From: Proales similis
Lineage: Eukaryota; Rotifera; Eurotatoria; Ploima; Proalidae
Direction: 5' to 3'
Length of the DNA stretch: 64,000 nt
Assembly: GCA_019059635.1 (NCBI GenBank)
Contig: JAGVRJ010000002.1
Span: forward strand, 2,790,001 to 2,854,000
Both the position numbers and the translations under genes were made by a program. Shown here in pieces: positions 38,585-50,000 of this stretch. The notes under the pieces were generated by a model. It made no database searches. It was not told the DNA's origin and saw only the letters and a program-made list of their open reading frames with translations. The first letter of the stretch is position 1. Each line of letters opens with the position of its first letter.

Positions 38585-39323
38585 TCATCGTCGGCTGTAT
38601 CGGTAGCGTCTGGAGCGGCTTCGACTTCGATTAGAACGTGATCTTGAGCGTGATCTAGATCGGCTTCTTGACCTCGAGTTTCTATTAACAAATGAATCGA
38701 ATTGAACAGGGGCGCGTAAACCGGCAAGAGTGAGGAGTCGCCTACCTTCTGAAACGGCGACGTCTGTCCGGATTGTGGAATAGGCGCGCCTTGACAGAAC
38801 GAGACACACGCCTCATGTGAAGGAAATTGCAGTAAGGGCCGCGCGGGCACTCGTTCGGCTTGAACTGGCAGGACGCCTCGTGGAAGTCGGTGACAGGCGA
38901 GAGCTCGGCATAAATGGGCTTTCCGTTAAACCATCGGTTATTCAGCTCAATGCACGCTTTTTCGGCGTCCTCTTCCCGCCTGAATTTGGCGTACGTGTTT
39001 CCGAGCAGGTGCTCGCTAAGATTCTCGCAAATGTTCAACTCTTCGATCTCGCCATATTTGTCCTCCAACTCGACAAACAGCTCCTCGAACGTCTCGTCCA
39101 AATGACGCTGCACGTCTTCTTCTGTGTAGCTGAATGGCTCGTTGATGTTGGGCGAACCCGGTCCGAGGTAAAAGTTGCGTAGAAGCACCGTCTGTGAAAA
39201 GGCGGGCACGTTGTGTAGCTTGGTGCACTTGTCGCCGTGTCTACAGGCGCCAATTTTGTAATAGAACGAGCAGTTTACTTTGTCCTTCTCGGTTCCGAAT
39301 ATTGACGCCAAATAATCAGCCAT
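38585..39323 (-). CDS. U2AF1: U2AF 35-kDa subunit (U2AF1), splicing factor
   Basis: Exon 1 (38747/38746-39323) starts MADYLASIFGTEKDKVNCSF, almost identical to vertebrate U2AF1. Zinc finger 1 is CSFYYKIGACRHGDKCTKLH, followed by the UHM (EELFVELEDKYGEIEELNI and GNTYAKFRREEDAEKA), then NNRWFNGKPIYAELSPVTDF and zinc finger 2 (CQFKPNECPRGPYCNFLH). A 64-bp intron (38682-38745) leads to exon 2, a short RS domain of Arg-Ser repeats ending at 38585. U2AF35 reads the AG of the 3' splice site together with U2AF65. The residue at the human Ser34 position (in CSRLH) is Thr here. A minus-strand AATAAAG poly(A) signal is at about 38470. The length is slightly shorter than in human because the Gly-rich tail is missing. 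Confidence 0.96.
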
Positions 39324-39716
39324 GGTGGGATCGATTTAGCTCCGGCTTGTTCTAGTTTCCGATCTGCCAGAGTGCCTGTTCTCTTTACCTCGCTGGCCAC
39401 TAAAGTTTAATCTCTGCTCTCTAAATGTATGCGCGCCGACGATTTGTATTAATTCTCGCTCACTTCAGATAAGTTGTGTCGACCTATGATTTGTCCTCAG
39501 CGTAAATAGCAAGGCGCCTTTTCGCTGCTTGAAAGTGCTCGACAATGAGACACGGAGAACAGAAGTGAAGGCCAGCTTTCCATTGATAAGACGTCTTGAC
39601 ATTCAAACTGCTCGAGTTTTTAGATTTTGCTACCTGTTTAGTTTTTCTTATCAAGGCCAACCGTTCAAGTCTGCTTAAAACCTTTCCAATTTATTCAAAC
39701 TCCTTTCACTATTGCG
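39324..39716. other. Divergent promoter region between U2AF1 and MMP
   Basis: About 390 bp shared upstream region of two divergently transcribed genes. No further feature recognised. Confidence 0.5.
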
Positions 39717-41849
39717 ATGATCATTTTAGCATTGCTTGTGAATTTCCTCATCGGAGCCAGCGCCCTGAACGACAAGGACGCCATTGTAGGATCGAGACTA
39801 TTTTAATTTGAATTGAAACCGAATTTCAGCTTCTGAAGGAATTTTTAACCCGATTCGGCTATGCTGATTCACTGAGGCCTAAATTGCCACTGATCAGTCG
39901 GCTAGGCTCGCCAGACTTGTACTCCGATGCAATTAAACGATTTCAAAAATATCACAAACTTCCCCAGAGCGGAACACTCGACTCGTCCACCCAGAGTCTG
40001 ATGGCGAAGCCTCGGTGTGGCCTACCCGATCTATCTGTAGAGCCCAAACGAGTGGCTCGAGAAATCCAAGAACTTAACGGTTTCATCAAATTTCGCATTC
40101 AAATGCTTTTTAATTTTAAATAACTCTGCGAAACACTAATATAGAGCTCAAGTGGAGTAAAAGGCATTTGACCTATAGATTTCGCAATCTGAATGAAGAG
40201 CTTGGAATGGAGACGAGGTAGCGTGTGGACCGCACCATACACAAGCGCGTTTCGATAATCGCGTTCTAAGATCGGCTGTGGCGGCTGCGTTCAAGATGTG
40301 GTCTGACGTGACAAATCTCTCTTTTGAAGAGGTCGCATCAAACGCCGACATTGAAATTTCCTTTGTGAGAGGAGAGCATGGCGACGGCTATCCCTTCGAC
40401 GGACCAGGTTGGATTCGCAATTTGTTTGAATGCTTTTCTTCACCTCTAGCGTTGGGTTCACTTCAGGCGGTGTGATTGCGCACGCATTTTTCCCCGAGCT
40501 AGGCGACGTGGACGTTGACGAGGACGAAAAATTCACAAACGGAAGAGGGTCCGGCTTTTATCTGACAGTTGTGATGGGCCACGAGATCGGACACAGCCTA
40601 GGCCTAGATCATACTGATGATCAGCGAGCGTTAATGTATCCGTTTCTCAACAACGATCCATCACAAGGCTTGTCCGAAGACGACATCAGAAGAATTCAGA
40701 GCCTCTATGGTACGCGCTGAGCTTAAGAGCGAAAAAATTGTTGGCTCATCATTTAAATGAACAGGAGTCAAAGTGTCTTTAACGACTAAATTGACGTCAT
40801 CGACAACCCGGGCCACAAGCAGAGTCTCCACCAATCCAGTCTGGACCACAAAGAGTTCAACAACCCAACGAGTTTCAACCTCTCCTGTGTGGACAAGGCC
40901 TCCTAGCCCTACGGCAGCTACAGCAGCCACTAAAAAACCGACCAAAAAACCCAAAAGAAAACACAAGTCAAAGAAAGATCTCTGCCAGCTCCGAGATGTA
41001 GCCACAATGTTTGAAGGTAGGTCAAAACAGATCTCGGGCAGCATTTGCACTGATTGCGATCGTCTGATTTATTTTATCAAGGCCCTTCCAACACTTTGTT
41101 CATGATGAAGAAAAACGGTGAATTTTTCAGCTACGACTTTTTTCTCGACGAATGGAGCGAAGAAGACTTGGAATGGTACTATCCAGAGTTACCGCGTCAG
41201 TTTGTGGCGGCCACCGATTCAGAACGCGCAATTACATACTTTTACGCGCGTGAGCATGTGCTCTTATCTCATTTCGATCTCAAATTGACATTTGAGCAAA
41301 GGTCGCAAACTCTGGGCTTATGATGAAGATTTCAAGCTGATAAGTGACTACCCGAAAAAACTTCGTCACTTTGAGCTTCCGTTTAAGCCAGATGCAGCAT
41401 TCTTTTGGCGGAGGTCGCTATTCATTCTAGAGGTAAACACTCACTCAAGTCTGCATTCAAAACAGCTTTAACGAAGCAACCCACGTGGCCAGAGAGACAC
41501 AATTCACGAAATAGATCCGAACGCATCAGTTCAGACGCGTTCAATAGAACTGAACCAACTCATTCCTGGCCTAGATGGACGTCTTAAAGCGAACGCCGTG
41601 TTCAGCCTGGACGACGAGCTTTATATTTTGGACTCGAAAAGGTTTCAAGCACTTTTTTCTTACCAAAATTGAAATTACTCGCCTTTAATGCTGCCTGGTT
41701 GATGTAGGGTTTTCAAATTCAAAGACGGCGATCGCTCTGCCGAAGAGATAGACTCCAAAAAATGGGACATTTGCCAGTCGGGCGGCAAAAAAGGAAAAAA
41801 GCATCATAAACATCACGGCCCACACAAGCGCCAGTGGCATTTTTATTAG
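39717..41849 (+). CDS. Matrix metalloproteinase with reduced hemopexin region
   Basis: Multiple short exons. The signal peptide is MIILALLVNFLIGASA. The prodomain contains the peptidoglycan-binding-like repeat and the cysteine switch PRCGLPD. The catalytic domain (WSKRHLTYRF onwards) includes DGYPFDGPGGVIAHAFFP and the zinc motif HEIGHSLGLDH, with the Met-turn in ALMYPF. A Thr/Lys-rich linker (KKPTKKPKRKHKSKK) leads to a hemopexin-like region of only a few blades, with paired Cys (DLCQL and DICQS) and a His/Lys-rich C-terminus (KKHHKHHGPHKRQW). The last-but-one junction uses the acceptor GTGGCCAG to keep frame. There is no RxKR furin site and no TM or GPI signal, so it is probably a secreted, externally activated extracellular-matrix protease. 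Confidence 0.88.
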
Positions 41850-41870
41850 ACTGATTTAGATAAACACCAA

Positions 41871-42601
41871 TTAACTGCTCATGAACGATTTGAACAAAAC
41901 AAGCATAAAAGCTGATAGAAGAAGCCAGCGTTGGCTATTGATCCTACACGATCCACATGTCATTGAATCGAATAGAGTTTTCATTAAATAGTTCTGATTG
42001 AAATTAATCTTGTCCAACGCGGACTCAATCATGTTGTAGGCCTCAGTGCCCAGGCTCAGGCTTCTGGTGAGCACCTCGACATCAGAGCCGAACCTTGAAT
42101 AGCACGAGGCAATCACCGCATAGGTGACGTAGTCTGTGGCCAGAATGCTCTTGCGAATGCCGTTGCCGTCCAAAAACACGCCCAGTCCATTGAGGTCGAG
42201 ATCGAGAAGCTGCACTGCTCCTACGTCGGTCCGGTTCGGCCTTTGAACGCGTTCGTTTAGGAACAGCAGTCGAATTAAACGTTTGACGAGTGAGTGAATT
42301 ACAGCCTATAGAATTGGGTCAGAGTCAGCTCGCTTTGATTGGTGAGACGCACGTTGTAAGTAAGGCAGTTCTTGGGCGTTTGCTTGCGGTCAACTTGATA
42401 GACGAACCAGTTGCCAGTGAACTAGACGAATGAAAGTTTGAAAAACGCCAATCGACGTCAACTAGAACTCGAACCGACCCGGCTGGCGTTGAAGAAGCTC
42501 ATCGGAATGATGAGATCGCAGCAAGCGTCCACAAACAGACCCTGCTGACTCATCAAGGTTAACGCGGCGACAAGCGTCAGTGACATGCTCAGGTAGCGCA
42601 T
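41871..42601 (-). CDS. Lipocalin of the ApoD/Lazarillo type, possibly GPI-anchored
   Basis: The ATG at 42601 opens a signal peptide (MRYLSMSLTLVAALTLM). After the first intron comes the lipocalin GxW motif in FTGNWFVYQVD. Strand G carries SILATDYVTYAVIASC, matching the NYWVLATDYENYAVVYSC pattern of apolipoprotein D. The calyx family binds small hydrophobic ligands. Cysteines in the N-terminal part and in ASCYSRF could form the usual disulfides. The protein ends in TCGSCRINS followed by a hydrophobic tail (WLLLSAFMLVLFKSFM), as expected for GPI attachment in Lazarillo (inference). The middle intron can use either a GT donor or a GC donor three bases earlier; both keep frame and differ by one residue. 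Confidence 0.8.
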
Positions 42602-43002
42602 TATTGTTGTTCTGTCCAAAGCTGAAGCTCGATTTCTCTCTTAGATTTTGTCTTTTTTTTGAGCCTATCAAGAAACTAATAATAATCAAAACGATTCGTA
42701 AAGTTGGAGAGCTTTTTTATTGCGAAATTCGGCGCTTGTTTGTTTCCATTTACTAATTCTCCTTCTCTTTTCTGTTTGCTATTTAAAATATCGATATAAT
42801 TTACATAAATTGATTGAGTTTGCGCCACTCGTTTAGGTGCTTTGCTCGCGAATCGAGTTTGGCCAGCGACGAAGGCTTGAATGAGATTTCGGTTAGATTA
42901 CGCCAAGCGATTTGCGAAACTTGGCCACTAACCAAGGCTGAACTAGAGATGCGCGTTTGTGTTGTTTTTTTTTTCTACTTTGAATAAATTCGATTCGGGC
43001 AG
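42602..43002. other. Intergenic region
   Basis: About 400 bp between two minus-strand genes: upstream of the lipocalin and 3' of the Shisa-like gene. No other feature seen. Confidence 0.5.
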
Positions 43003-43804
43003 TTAGACATAGCTGCTCGCATCGTTTTGGTTCGAACGCGATTTGTACTCTTGGTAAGAAGGCAGGTCGTTCGAATCAATATGCAGTATTTGCGCAGCGA
43101 GATAGGACGGAGGAGACTGCTGCAGCTGCTGGTCGTTCGCGGCTTGTCCAGCGTTTATGTCACCGACCTGTGTGGAACCTGGCCATGAATTGCTTATTAG
43201 TAATCAAATAGTTTGTTTGTCGGCTTTTTTTGTTGCTTGCTTCAGGGGCAGTCTCATTTCTTACTCTTCGCTCTCACGCACCTGCCCCAGCCTGGCTAAG
43301 CGCAAGACCTAAACCACAAGCATTTTTTCTTACCTAAAATTCTTCTTCTTAAACCAAAGCGTTCACTGTAGCGGCAGTAAATGCACCCGATAAAGATGAC
43401 AAGTCCAAGTGCGATGAGTATCAATTCTAGTCCAAGTTCGTTTGGCCTTTTGAGAAAAATTTTTATTCCTCTCCGCTTGTCGCATTGATCTCAGTCAAAC
43501 AAGAGAAAACAAACCTCATTAGGCTTCCTAATAGTAATTTTTCCTCGCGCACTGAATCCTCCAGCGCTTGATTACAAACAGTTTGGTTGAAGATTTTCAA
43601 CCACTGCTTGGAGCAGCAATAGCGCGAGCTACAAGTGCCACAGCAGAACTCATTCGGCAGGCAAAGTTGTGACTGGTGAAAAAATTGTAGCTCATCGACA
43701 AACGACAAGCAGCCGCTGAAGCCTAGCAGACAAAACGGTCTAATTAGCTCAATTACTTTGGAGACAACGGCATGGCTTATTGATTCACCTGAAACCGCCA
43801 TCAT
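43003..43804 (-). CDS. Shisa-like single-pass membrane protein
   Basis: Four exons. The extracellular part has a Cys-rich motif LCLPNEFCCGTCSSRYCCS, the pattern FCCGTC...RYCC of Shisa family proteins. One TM segment follows (LGLELILIALGLVIFIGC) with a basic stop-transfer. The cytoplasmic tail contains QQSPPSYLAA and LPSYQEYK, like the proline/tyrosine motifs of Shisa tails. Shisa proteins regulate trafficking or gating of receptors such as Frizzled and AMPA receptors (family knowledge). The first exon (MMAVSG) does not look like a signal peptide, so either an upstream exon is missing or the start is different. Confidence 0.62.
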
Positions 43805-44044
43805 GGCTCATGTGTTTTGCCCACTGCGTTCTGACTGACTGGGCCGTTTGACGCATGAGCTATTTTCGGCCGAATTTCTCCTCCCTTCCTTCTTTTGCCA
43901 ACAAGTCACGTAGGCTCGCAATTACTCAGCTCAGTCGTTTTTGTCATCCCATTTCCAGCACGTTTCAGTGGCAGCTTTCTCCGCTTTCTTTGATGTGCGT
44001 CAAGTGCAAATAAAAAACCAAGAAAAAAAAATTATCCAGTCATT

Positions 44045-44977
44045 TTATTGACATGAATCTAACAGGATTAGCTTGAGAAATTCCTCTCTAAATTTCGAGT
44101 TGACAATAAGATAGATGAGAAATGGAAGCGCCAGTTTGGTAAAGTAAATGTTCAAGCTGACGGCGAACAAGATCTGCGTGAGTTGTGAATCGAGTATTAA
44201 ATTGGTGATTATGTTCACCACCGTGATTGGCGAGTTGAAAGACAAAAACAAGAAATTGAGCGAGAGCGATGTCACGGCGAACTGCAAATCTCTCTTGTGT
44301 CTGTACTGCGAAAAGCTCGACCGCTGGATGGCTCGTCTTATTCGACTCCGCGACTTGAAGATGTGACGAACGTTTACGATGCTGCTCACAAGCATGATTA
44401 CAAACGGAATGATTGAGAAGTTTAGCAAATCGACCAGTAGAATCCAAGCTTTTAAATCCTGCCGACACATTCTGCAGTGAAAGCTGCGCGTGAGGCTGTC
44501 GAATTTCCAGTCCGGGCGAATGTCGGTGTTGATCAATATCGGAGAGTAGATAAGCAAATTGACGATGACAATTGACGCCCAGACCAGATAGCTGTGGCGC
44601 TTGACAAACGAAATGTGCTGGCCCTTTGTCAAGTAGACGCTCCGGTCGACCGAAATGAACACCTCCAGCCAGACAGATGTAGACGGCGGAACGAATAGCA
44701 GAAGAGTGAGAAATTTACAAGTCAGACTTGAGTACTGCTTGAGGTCCCAGTTGTCCTTGTAAAGGAAGTAGTAGGTCATGAATTGACTCAGCGCAATCAT
44801 GTCGACTATGGCAAGCGCTTTCAAATAGCTCGCCGTGCAGTTTTTTCTAAAACATCTGCGCGAAAATACCAGCAAGCTGAGCGTGTTGCCTGTTAATCCG
44901 ATAATAACTATCAACGGGGCCGAATAGATAAAGTATGCGTCCAGGTCTAGGAGTTCATAAGGCGATGAGATGTTCAT
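44045..44977 (-). CDS. Rhodopsin-class GPCR (divergent)
   Basis: One exon of about 310 codons from the ATG at 44977 (MNISSPYELL, with an N-glycosylation sequon). TM1 has IVIIGLTGNTLSLLVFSRR (GN motif). TM2 has SYLKALAIVDMIAL. TM3 ends in FISVDRSVYL (DRS instead of DRY). TM7 reads IYFTKLALPFLIYLIVNSKF, so NPxxY is altered to LPFLIY. The pattern (YLKALA, CKF before TM3) recalls invertebrate peptide GPCRs of the FMRFamide-receptor-like type; the ligand is unknown. In-frame sequence upstream of the ATG follows a TTTTTTCAG acceptor, so an additional upstream exon is possible. Confidence 0.8.
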   Translation of the reverse strand: MNISSPYELLDLDAYFIYSAPLIVIIGLTGNTLSLLVFSRRCFRKNCTASYLKALAIVDMIALSQFMTYYFLYKDNWDLKQYSSLTCKFLTLLLFVPPSTSVWLEVFISVDRSVYLTKGQHISFVKRHSYLVWASIVIVNLLIYSPILINTDIRPDWKFDSLTRSFHCRMCRQDLKAWILLVDLLNFSIIPFVIMLVSSIVNVRHIFKSRSRIRRAIQRSSFSQYRHKRDLQFAVTSLSLNFLFLSFNSPITVVNIITNLILDSQLTQILFAVSLNIYFTKLALPFLIYLIVNSKFREEFLKLILLDSCQ

Positions 44978-45345
44978 TTTGTGTTCGACTGTCGCCGTCG
45001 ATGTTGCTGCTTGTCTTGCTCCTCTTCTGATTCGCTCTGTTTTCCGTTTTAGTTTGGCCGACTCATCGACGCGATTCTGAAAAAAAAGATTAATCAATAT
45101 CGGCTCGTTATTGGCGAATGCTTTTTATTTGGCGCTGCCTTGACTTCACCAGGGAATTTCTAGGCAATAATCCGTCTGTCAAAAACAGACGTGCCTTCTC
45201 TCCTACTGGGACCAAAATAGGTTTATCGGTACGGTGCGGAAACAAAACGCTGGATTTCACTCGAATTTATTCTATGACAAGCATTCGACAGACGAAAATA
45301 AAAGAACGCCAACAAAGGGCAAGAGTTGGATTAGACGCTGATTAA
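44978..45345. other. Upstream/intergenic region
   Basis: Contains the possible upstream exon fragment of the GPCR (NRVDESAKLKRKTERIRRG) and the 3' end of the calcium-sensor gene. No independent gene. Confidence 0.45.
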
Positions 45346-45997
45346 TCAAAGGCCGTCACGAAGAACTGAGAACGAGCGGAGCGCATGTAATGTCGGAAAG
45401 AAGAGTGCGTCAGCCAGAAATTCGTCTTCACTCAGACTTGCGTTATCGTCTTTGTCGAATTTGCGCAATATGTTTTTGGCAACCTCGCGCGGGTCCTGTG
45501 ATCCGGAGCGTTCCTTTTGCCCGTTGAAGTCATAGATTCCTTGAATGATCTTCTCGATCTCTTTAAGATCAAGAGTTCCGTTCTGGTCCAAATCGTACAT
45601 TCTAAATGCCAGCTTCAATTTATGCTTCGGATCGTCATCGGTCGACAAATAGATGGCGAGCAAGAACTCGCCGAAATCCACTTTGCCGCTTTTATTTGAA
45701 TCGAACGCATTGAATAGCTGTTCGCTGAACGTTTTCGTGTCTTTGTCCGGACGAAGCTTAGCAAAATACTTGACGAACTCGGTTTTCTTTAGCTCGCCAG
45801 AGGGCGCTATTTCCTGATTTTGTTCGTCTCAATCAGCTCGCAGCCATTTTGAATCTTATTCTTTAGCTTACTTTGAATCTCTGATGCTGCTCTTGAATCT
45901 TCTCGCGGGAATAGCCAGTCTTTTGCGCCAACTGATCAATTTGTTCGTCAGTTAGTTCAGCTCCTGGTTTCGCACCCTTTGCATTTTCGTTGCCCAT
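45346..45997 (-). CDS. Neuronal calcium sensor (neurocalcin/VILIP/NCS family)
   Basis: Two exons (45872-45997 and 45346-45813; 58-bp intron) encode about 197 residues. It starts MGNENAKG, an N-myristoylation consensus. EF1 (EIAPSGELKKTEF) is degenerate, as usual in this family. EF2 is FDSNKSGKVDFGEFL, EF3 YDLDQNGTLDLKEIE and EF4 FDKDDNASLSEDEFL. FRMYDLDQNG is a family hallmark. NCS proteins use a calcium-myristoyl switch to act on membranes, receptors and kinases (family knowledge). It is more divergent than NCS-1/hippocalcin at both termini, so the exact subfamily is not assigned. Confidence 0.85.
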
Positions 45998-47096
45998 CTT
46001 TTTGATCAAAATTCAATTTCAAATCTATTTTAGTGCTTAAATTATTTCATCTATTTTTCGACCATCGACCTGATTTCTCTTGGATTATTATTTCAAATAG
46101 ACAAAAACAAATTTCTTCATTCAATTCGGCGATCGCATAATTTACTTTGGAGTTACGAAAAGTGCCAGAGAGGCTTCACCTGAGCAGTAGCAGCAGCCCA
46201 AGTGTCTTCATAATTCAAGTCAAACAAAATGGCTTTTATTTGAGTTTTTTTTTTCCATTTTCTTTCTCTATTTCGATTGTGAGCTCGTAAACGAAGCAAT
46301 TCGCCCGCCCCCGTCAGAATCTGCAGCTCTTTTCACTTAGCCAGGGAAATAATTCCTTCGCGTCGAATTTAAACTTGAATTGAAAATAAATTAAACTCGC
46401 GAAGCAGAATGTTCAGAGCTCAGCAATGACTTTTTCTTATCTCGAAAGCTCAATGCGTAAAGCAAATTAGGCCTCAATGCCGCATCTGTATGGCTTTACG
46501 ATCAGAGCCCGATAAGATTTCCAATTCCTGTCAATGGACCTCCCTCGCGCATCTGAATGACGTGATCGAGATGAGTAATGCTCGACAGGCCGAGGAAAAT
46601 GAACCTGTTTCGGAGGGAGCAGCGATAGAGGCGATTATTCACAAGGCAGTTTTATGATTATCAACTGCAAATGCAAATGCATCAATTCGCAGATAAGCTG
46701 TGGTATGCTTATCAACTCACATAAATACTTAATGAATTGATCGAGTCGAATCTGCTTGAGTTTCATAATAAGCATTCTAGACATTGAGAAATAAAACGAA
46801 ACAAAAAAGTGAGAGAACGAGCAAAATCTCGCTTCTTATCGAATGACGCCGCTTTGTTGTTTTTGGTCTCGCTGCTCGACTCTGTATCGGGTTAGTTTGA
46901 CTTGCAATTCGTGTCACAACGAGTTAAACCGTGTCACATATGGGCCTCAGTCCTACCTGGGCCTATTATGTAGAAAAGTATTACTTGGCTTAAGCATAAA
47001 CTAGATCCCAATTTGTGGCAGCTAAATTCGCCCTTTTTTATCAATCTCTTGAAACTTTAAAACGGAAAATTGAATTCGTTTGAAATAACTTTAGAA
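45998..47096. other. Intergenic region upstream of ABCA
   Basis: About 1.1 kb between divergent genes. I see no supported coding exon or RNA gene. Confidence 0.55.
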
Positions 47097-50000
47097 ATGA
47101 CCCAGCGCCAAGTGGCCGGCTTTTGGCGCCAATTAGGCATCATAAGCTGGAAGAATTTCATCTTGCTGAGGAGAAACTTGGTCGGAACAATCAGCGAGCT
47201 TCTATTCGCCGTCCTTTCTCTCGCTCTGTTCACACTCTTGGTTTACTACTCTCAGCCAAACTACAGGCCCAAGTCTCAATCTTTTTACAGTCTTCCATCT
47301 ACGAACGCACTGGCCCAAAGCTACTACGAAGCAAACTACTTGTACTATTACCCGGACAATGAGCTGGCCTATCAAATAGCCAATCAAACAGTGAACAACC
47401 TGCGTCGAGAGTTAAAAGTAGAGCCGGCCAACAGCTCGAACCCGATGGACATTCAAGCGCCTAAAGACATGTTCGCGTTCATTTTACTTCCCGACTCCTA
47501 TGAGAGCGTTGCCAAGCTTCCCAAAGAAATCGTCTACAAGCTAATCACAAGAGAGTGAGTAGCAGATTCGACTCTAAATCTTATAGCGCCTATTCAAACG
47601 CTTCGAAGAACGAGCGTGTTCGACTCTTACCAAACTGAGAAGCTCTTTCTTGAGCCTGAGAAGTACAAGTACGACAACTCGCCGGAGAGCTTTTGCCGAA
47701 GTATTTCATCGCCTTCTTCGCTCTTTTTTTGCTTCGAAACACTGATTTTCACTTGACAGATATGGATAATTCATACAACTCTTTTGTTCGAATTAAACAG
47801 GCCGTAGACGAGAGTATTGCGACCGTTCTCGGCTATCGACTCCGTGTTGAAGTAAATATTCATTTTAAAATCTGATTTTGTGTCTTAAATTTTCAAAATT
47901 TGTTCCATCAAAGCCACGCTACTCGAGATTCTCGTGTCCCGATTTCGTCGATGACATATTCAAGGCGCAAATCTGGTTCATGACGCCCATTCTAATCGGA
48001 ATCGCATTTTTGCCCACGTTCCTGGTTGCTATCTCGAGCATAATCACCGAGAAAGAGACCAAAATGAAGGTAGCTTGCGACCTGCTTATCCTCTCACTGG
48101 CCAAATTCGAATTTCTACTCACAAAGGAATACCTGCGGCTCGTGGGTGTCAAACCGACCGTGATCTGGGTCTGCTGGATATTGCGAACATTTCTGTTTTA
48201 CCTGGTGGTCACAACCTTGGTCTGCATTGTTGGCACAATCAGATTCGACCATGAGATTCGAGTTCCAGGCCCTTCCGGTTTGATAACGATGCTAGTTGAG
48301 AAATCTCTTTTCCTTCATACGAGCTTCGTCATTGTTTTGCTTACATTCCTCGCCTACTCCTTTCAACTCTCCTGCCTCAGTCTTCTGGTCGGTCAATTAT
48401 TCAGGCGAAGTAAGCTAAAAGAGAACGATTCGCTCATCTTCTTAGTCTAATTTGACTCAATCTAGCTTTTGCTGCTAAAACTGTCTCTATTCTTCTCTGG
48501 TTCGTCACCTATGTCAACTTTTACAATCTGGTGCCTGTCTGGCTCAAGTACATTCTAACTGTGGTGCCCAACTACGCTCTCATGTTCGCATTCCAAATTG
48601 TATTTCAATATGAACGAAGCGGTAAATATTCTAAAAAAAACCTGAGCCCAACCAATCTAATATGAAACCAAAAGGAATCGAACTGAACTTTGGCCAATTG
48701 TTTTCAAACATATTTGAAGACGCTCTGAACGTGGGCGGCATTATAGTCATGATGCTGTTCTGGTCGATATTTTACCTGGTGCTCAGCTGGTACATTGAAC
48801 GAATAATGCCCGGTGATTATGGCGTAAAGCTTCCGTTTTACTTTCCATTCATGGTCTGTCTTTGCTCCGTCTGTGCCTTATTCGACGTCTAAAATCGAAC
48901 GCTGTTCTAGCCTTCGTATTGGGTCTCCAAGAAAAGCAGCTATCAGCCTGTAGGGGAATTTCAGATGGACGCGTCCGCGAAGCAAAGCCGCTACTTTGAA
49001 AACGAGCCAACTGACTTGGCCGCCTCCGTGCGTCTCAAGAATCTGACAAAGGTGAATTGACCAGATTTGAACCGTTTGCCCAAGAGTCAAATTCATTTCA
49101 ATTCGATTCGAACAGAGATTTCGAAGTGGATTCGAAGAGAAAACTGCGGTCGACCATGTCAACTTGAACTTTTACGAAGATCAGGTTACCGGCTTTTTGG
49201 GTAATTTTCTCGAGCTCAAAAGCGTCTCTGTTTAAGAAAGGCTCACCTATTGCTTTGCCAAGGTCATAATGGAGCCGGAAAGACAACAGTTACATTTATG
49301 CTGTGTGGCCTGTATCAGCCGTCGAGCGGAACTGCCGAGATACTTAACAAGGACATAAGAACACACGTTGACAGCATTAGATCCTCGATGGGCTTTTGTC
49401 CTCAGGAAAACATTCTTTTCGACGAATTGACTGTGGAGCAGCACTTGGAGCTTGTCGCATCGGTAGATTAAACTTGAGAAGTCAAGAGACTGTGCGAATT
49501 GGTTGAGCAACATTCTCGTTTAGATAAAAGGCTATCCGAGAAGGAGTATTAGAAACGAAGTGGATCGAATTGCTTCGTACGTCGATTTGAAGCCGCATTT
49601 AAAGAAGCGTTCAAAGCAGCTTTCTGGAGGAATGAAGCGACGATTGGCAGTGGCCATGGCGCTCATGGGCGACTCCAAAGTGATCATTCTCGACGAGCCG
49701 ACCAGTGGACTCGACCCCTACAACCGACGCGCTCTGTGGGAGATCATTCGAAACTACAAAAAGGGCCGCACCATCATCCTCACAACTCACTACATGGAAG
49801 AGGCGGACGCGCTCTCCGACCGCATTGCGATCATGAACCACGGCCAGGTGAAATGCTGCGGCAGTCCGCTCTTCCTCAAGGAGCAGCTCGGCTCTGGCTA
49901 TCGCATCATCATCACCAAGGACACCGGCTTTGACGAGCACATGTTCCAGCAGCTGGTTGAACGCTGCACTGGCGAGGCGGCCAACATCGAGTCAAACTAC

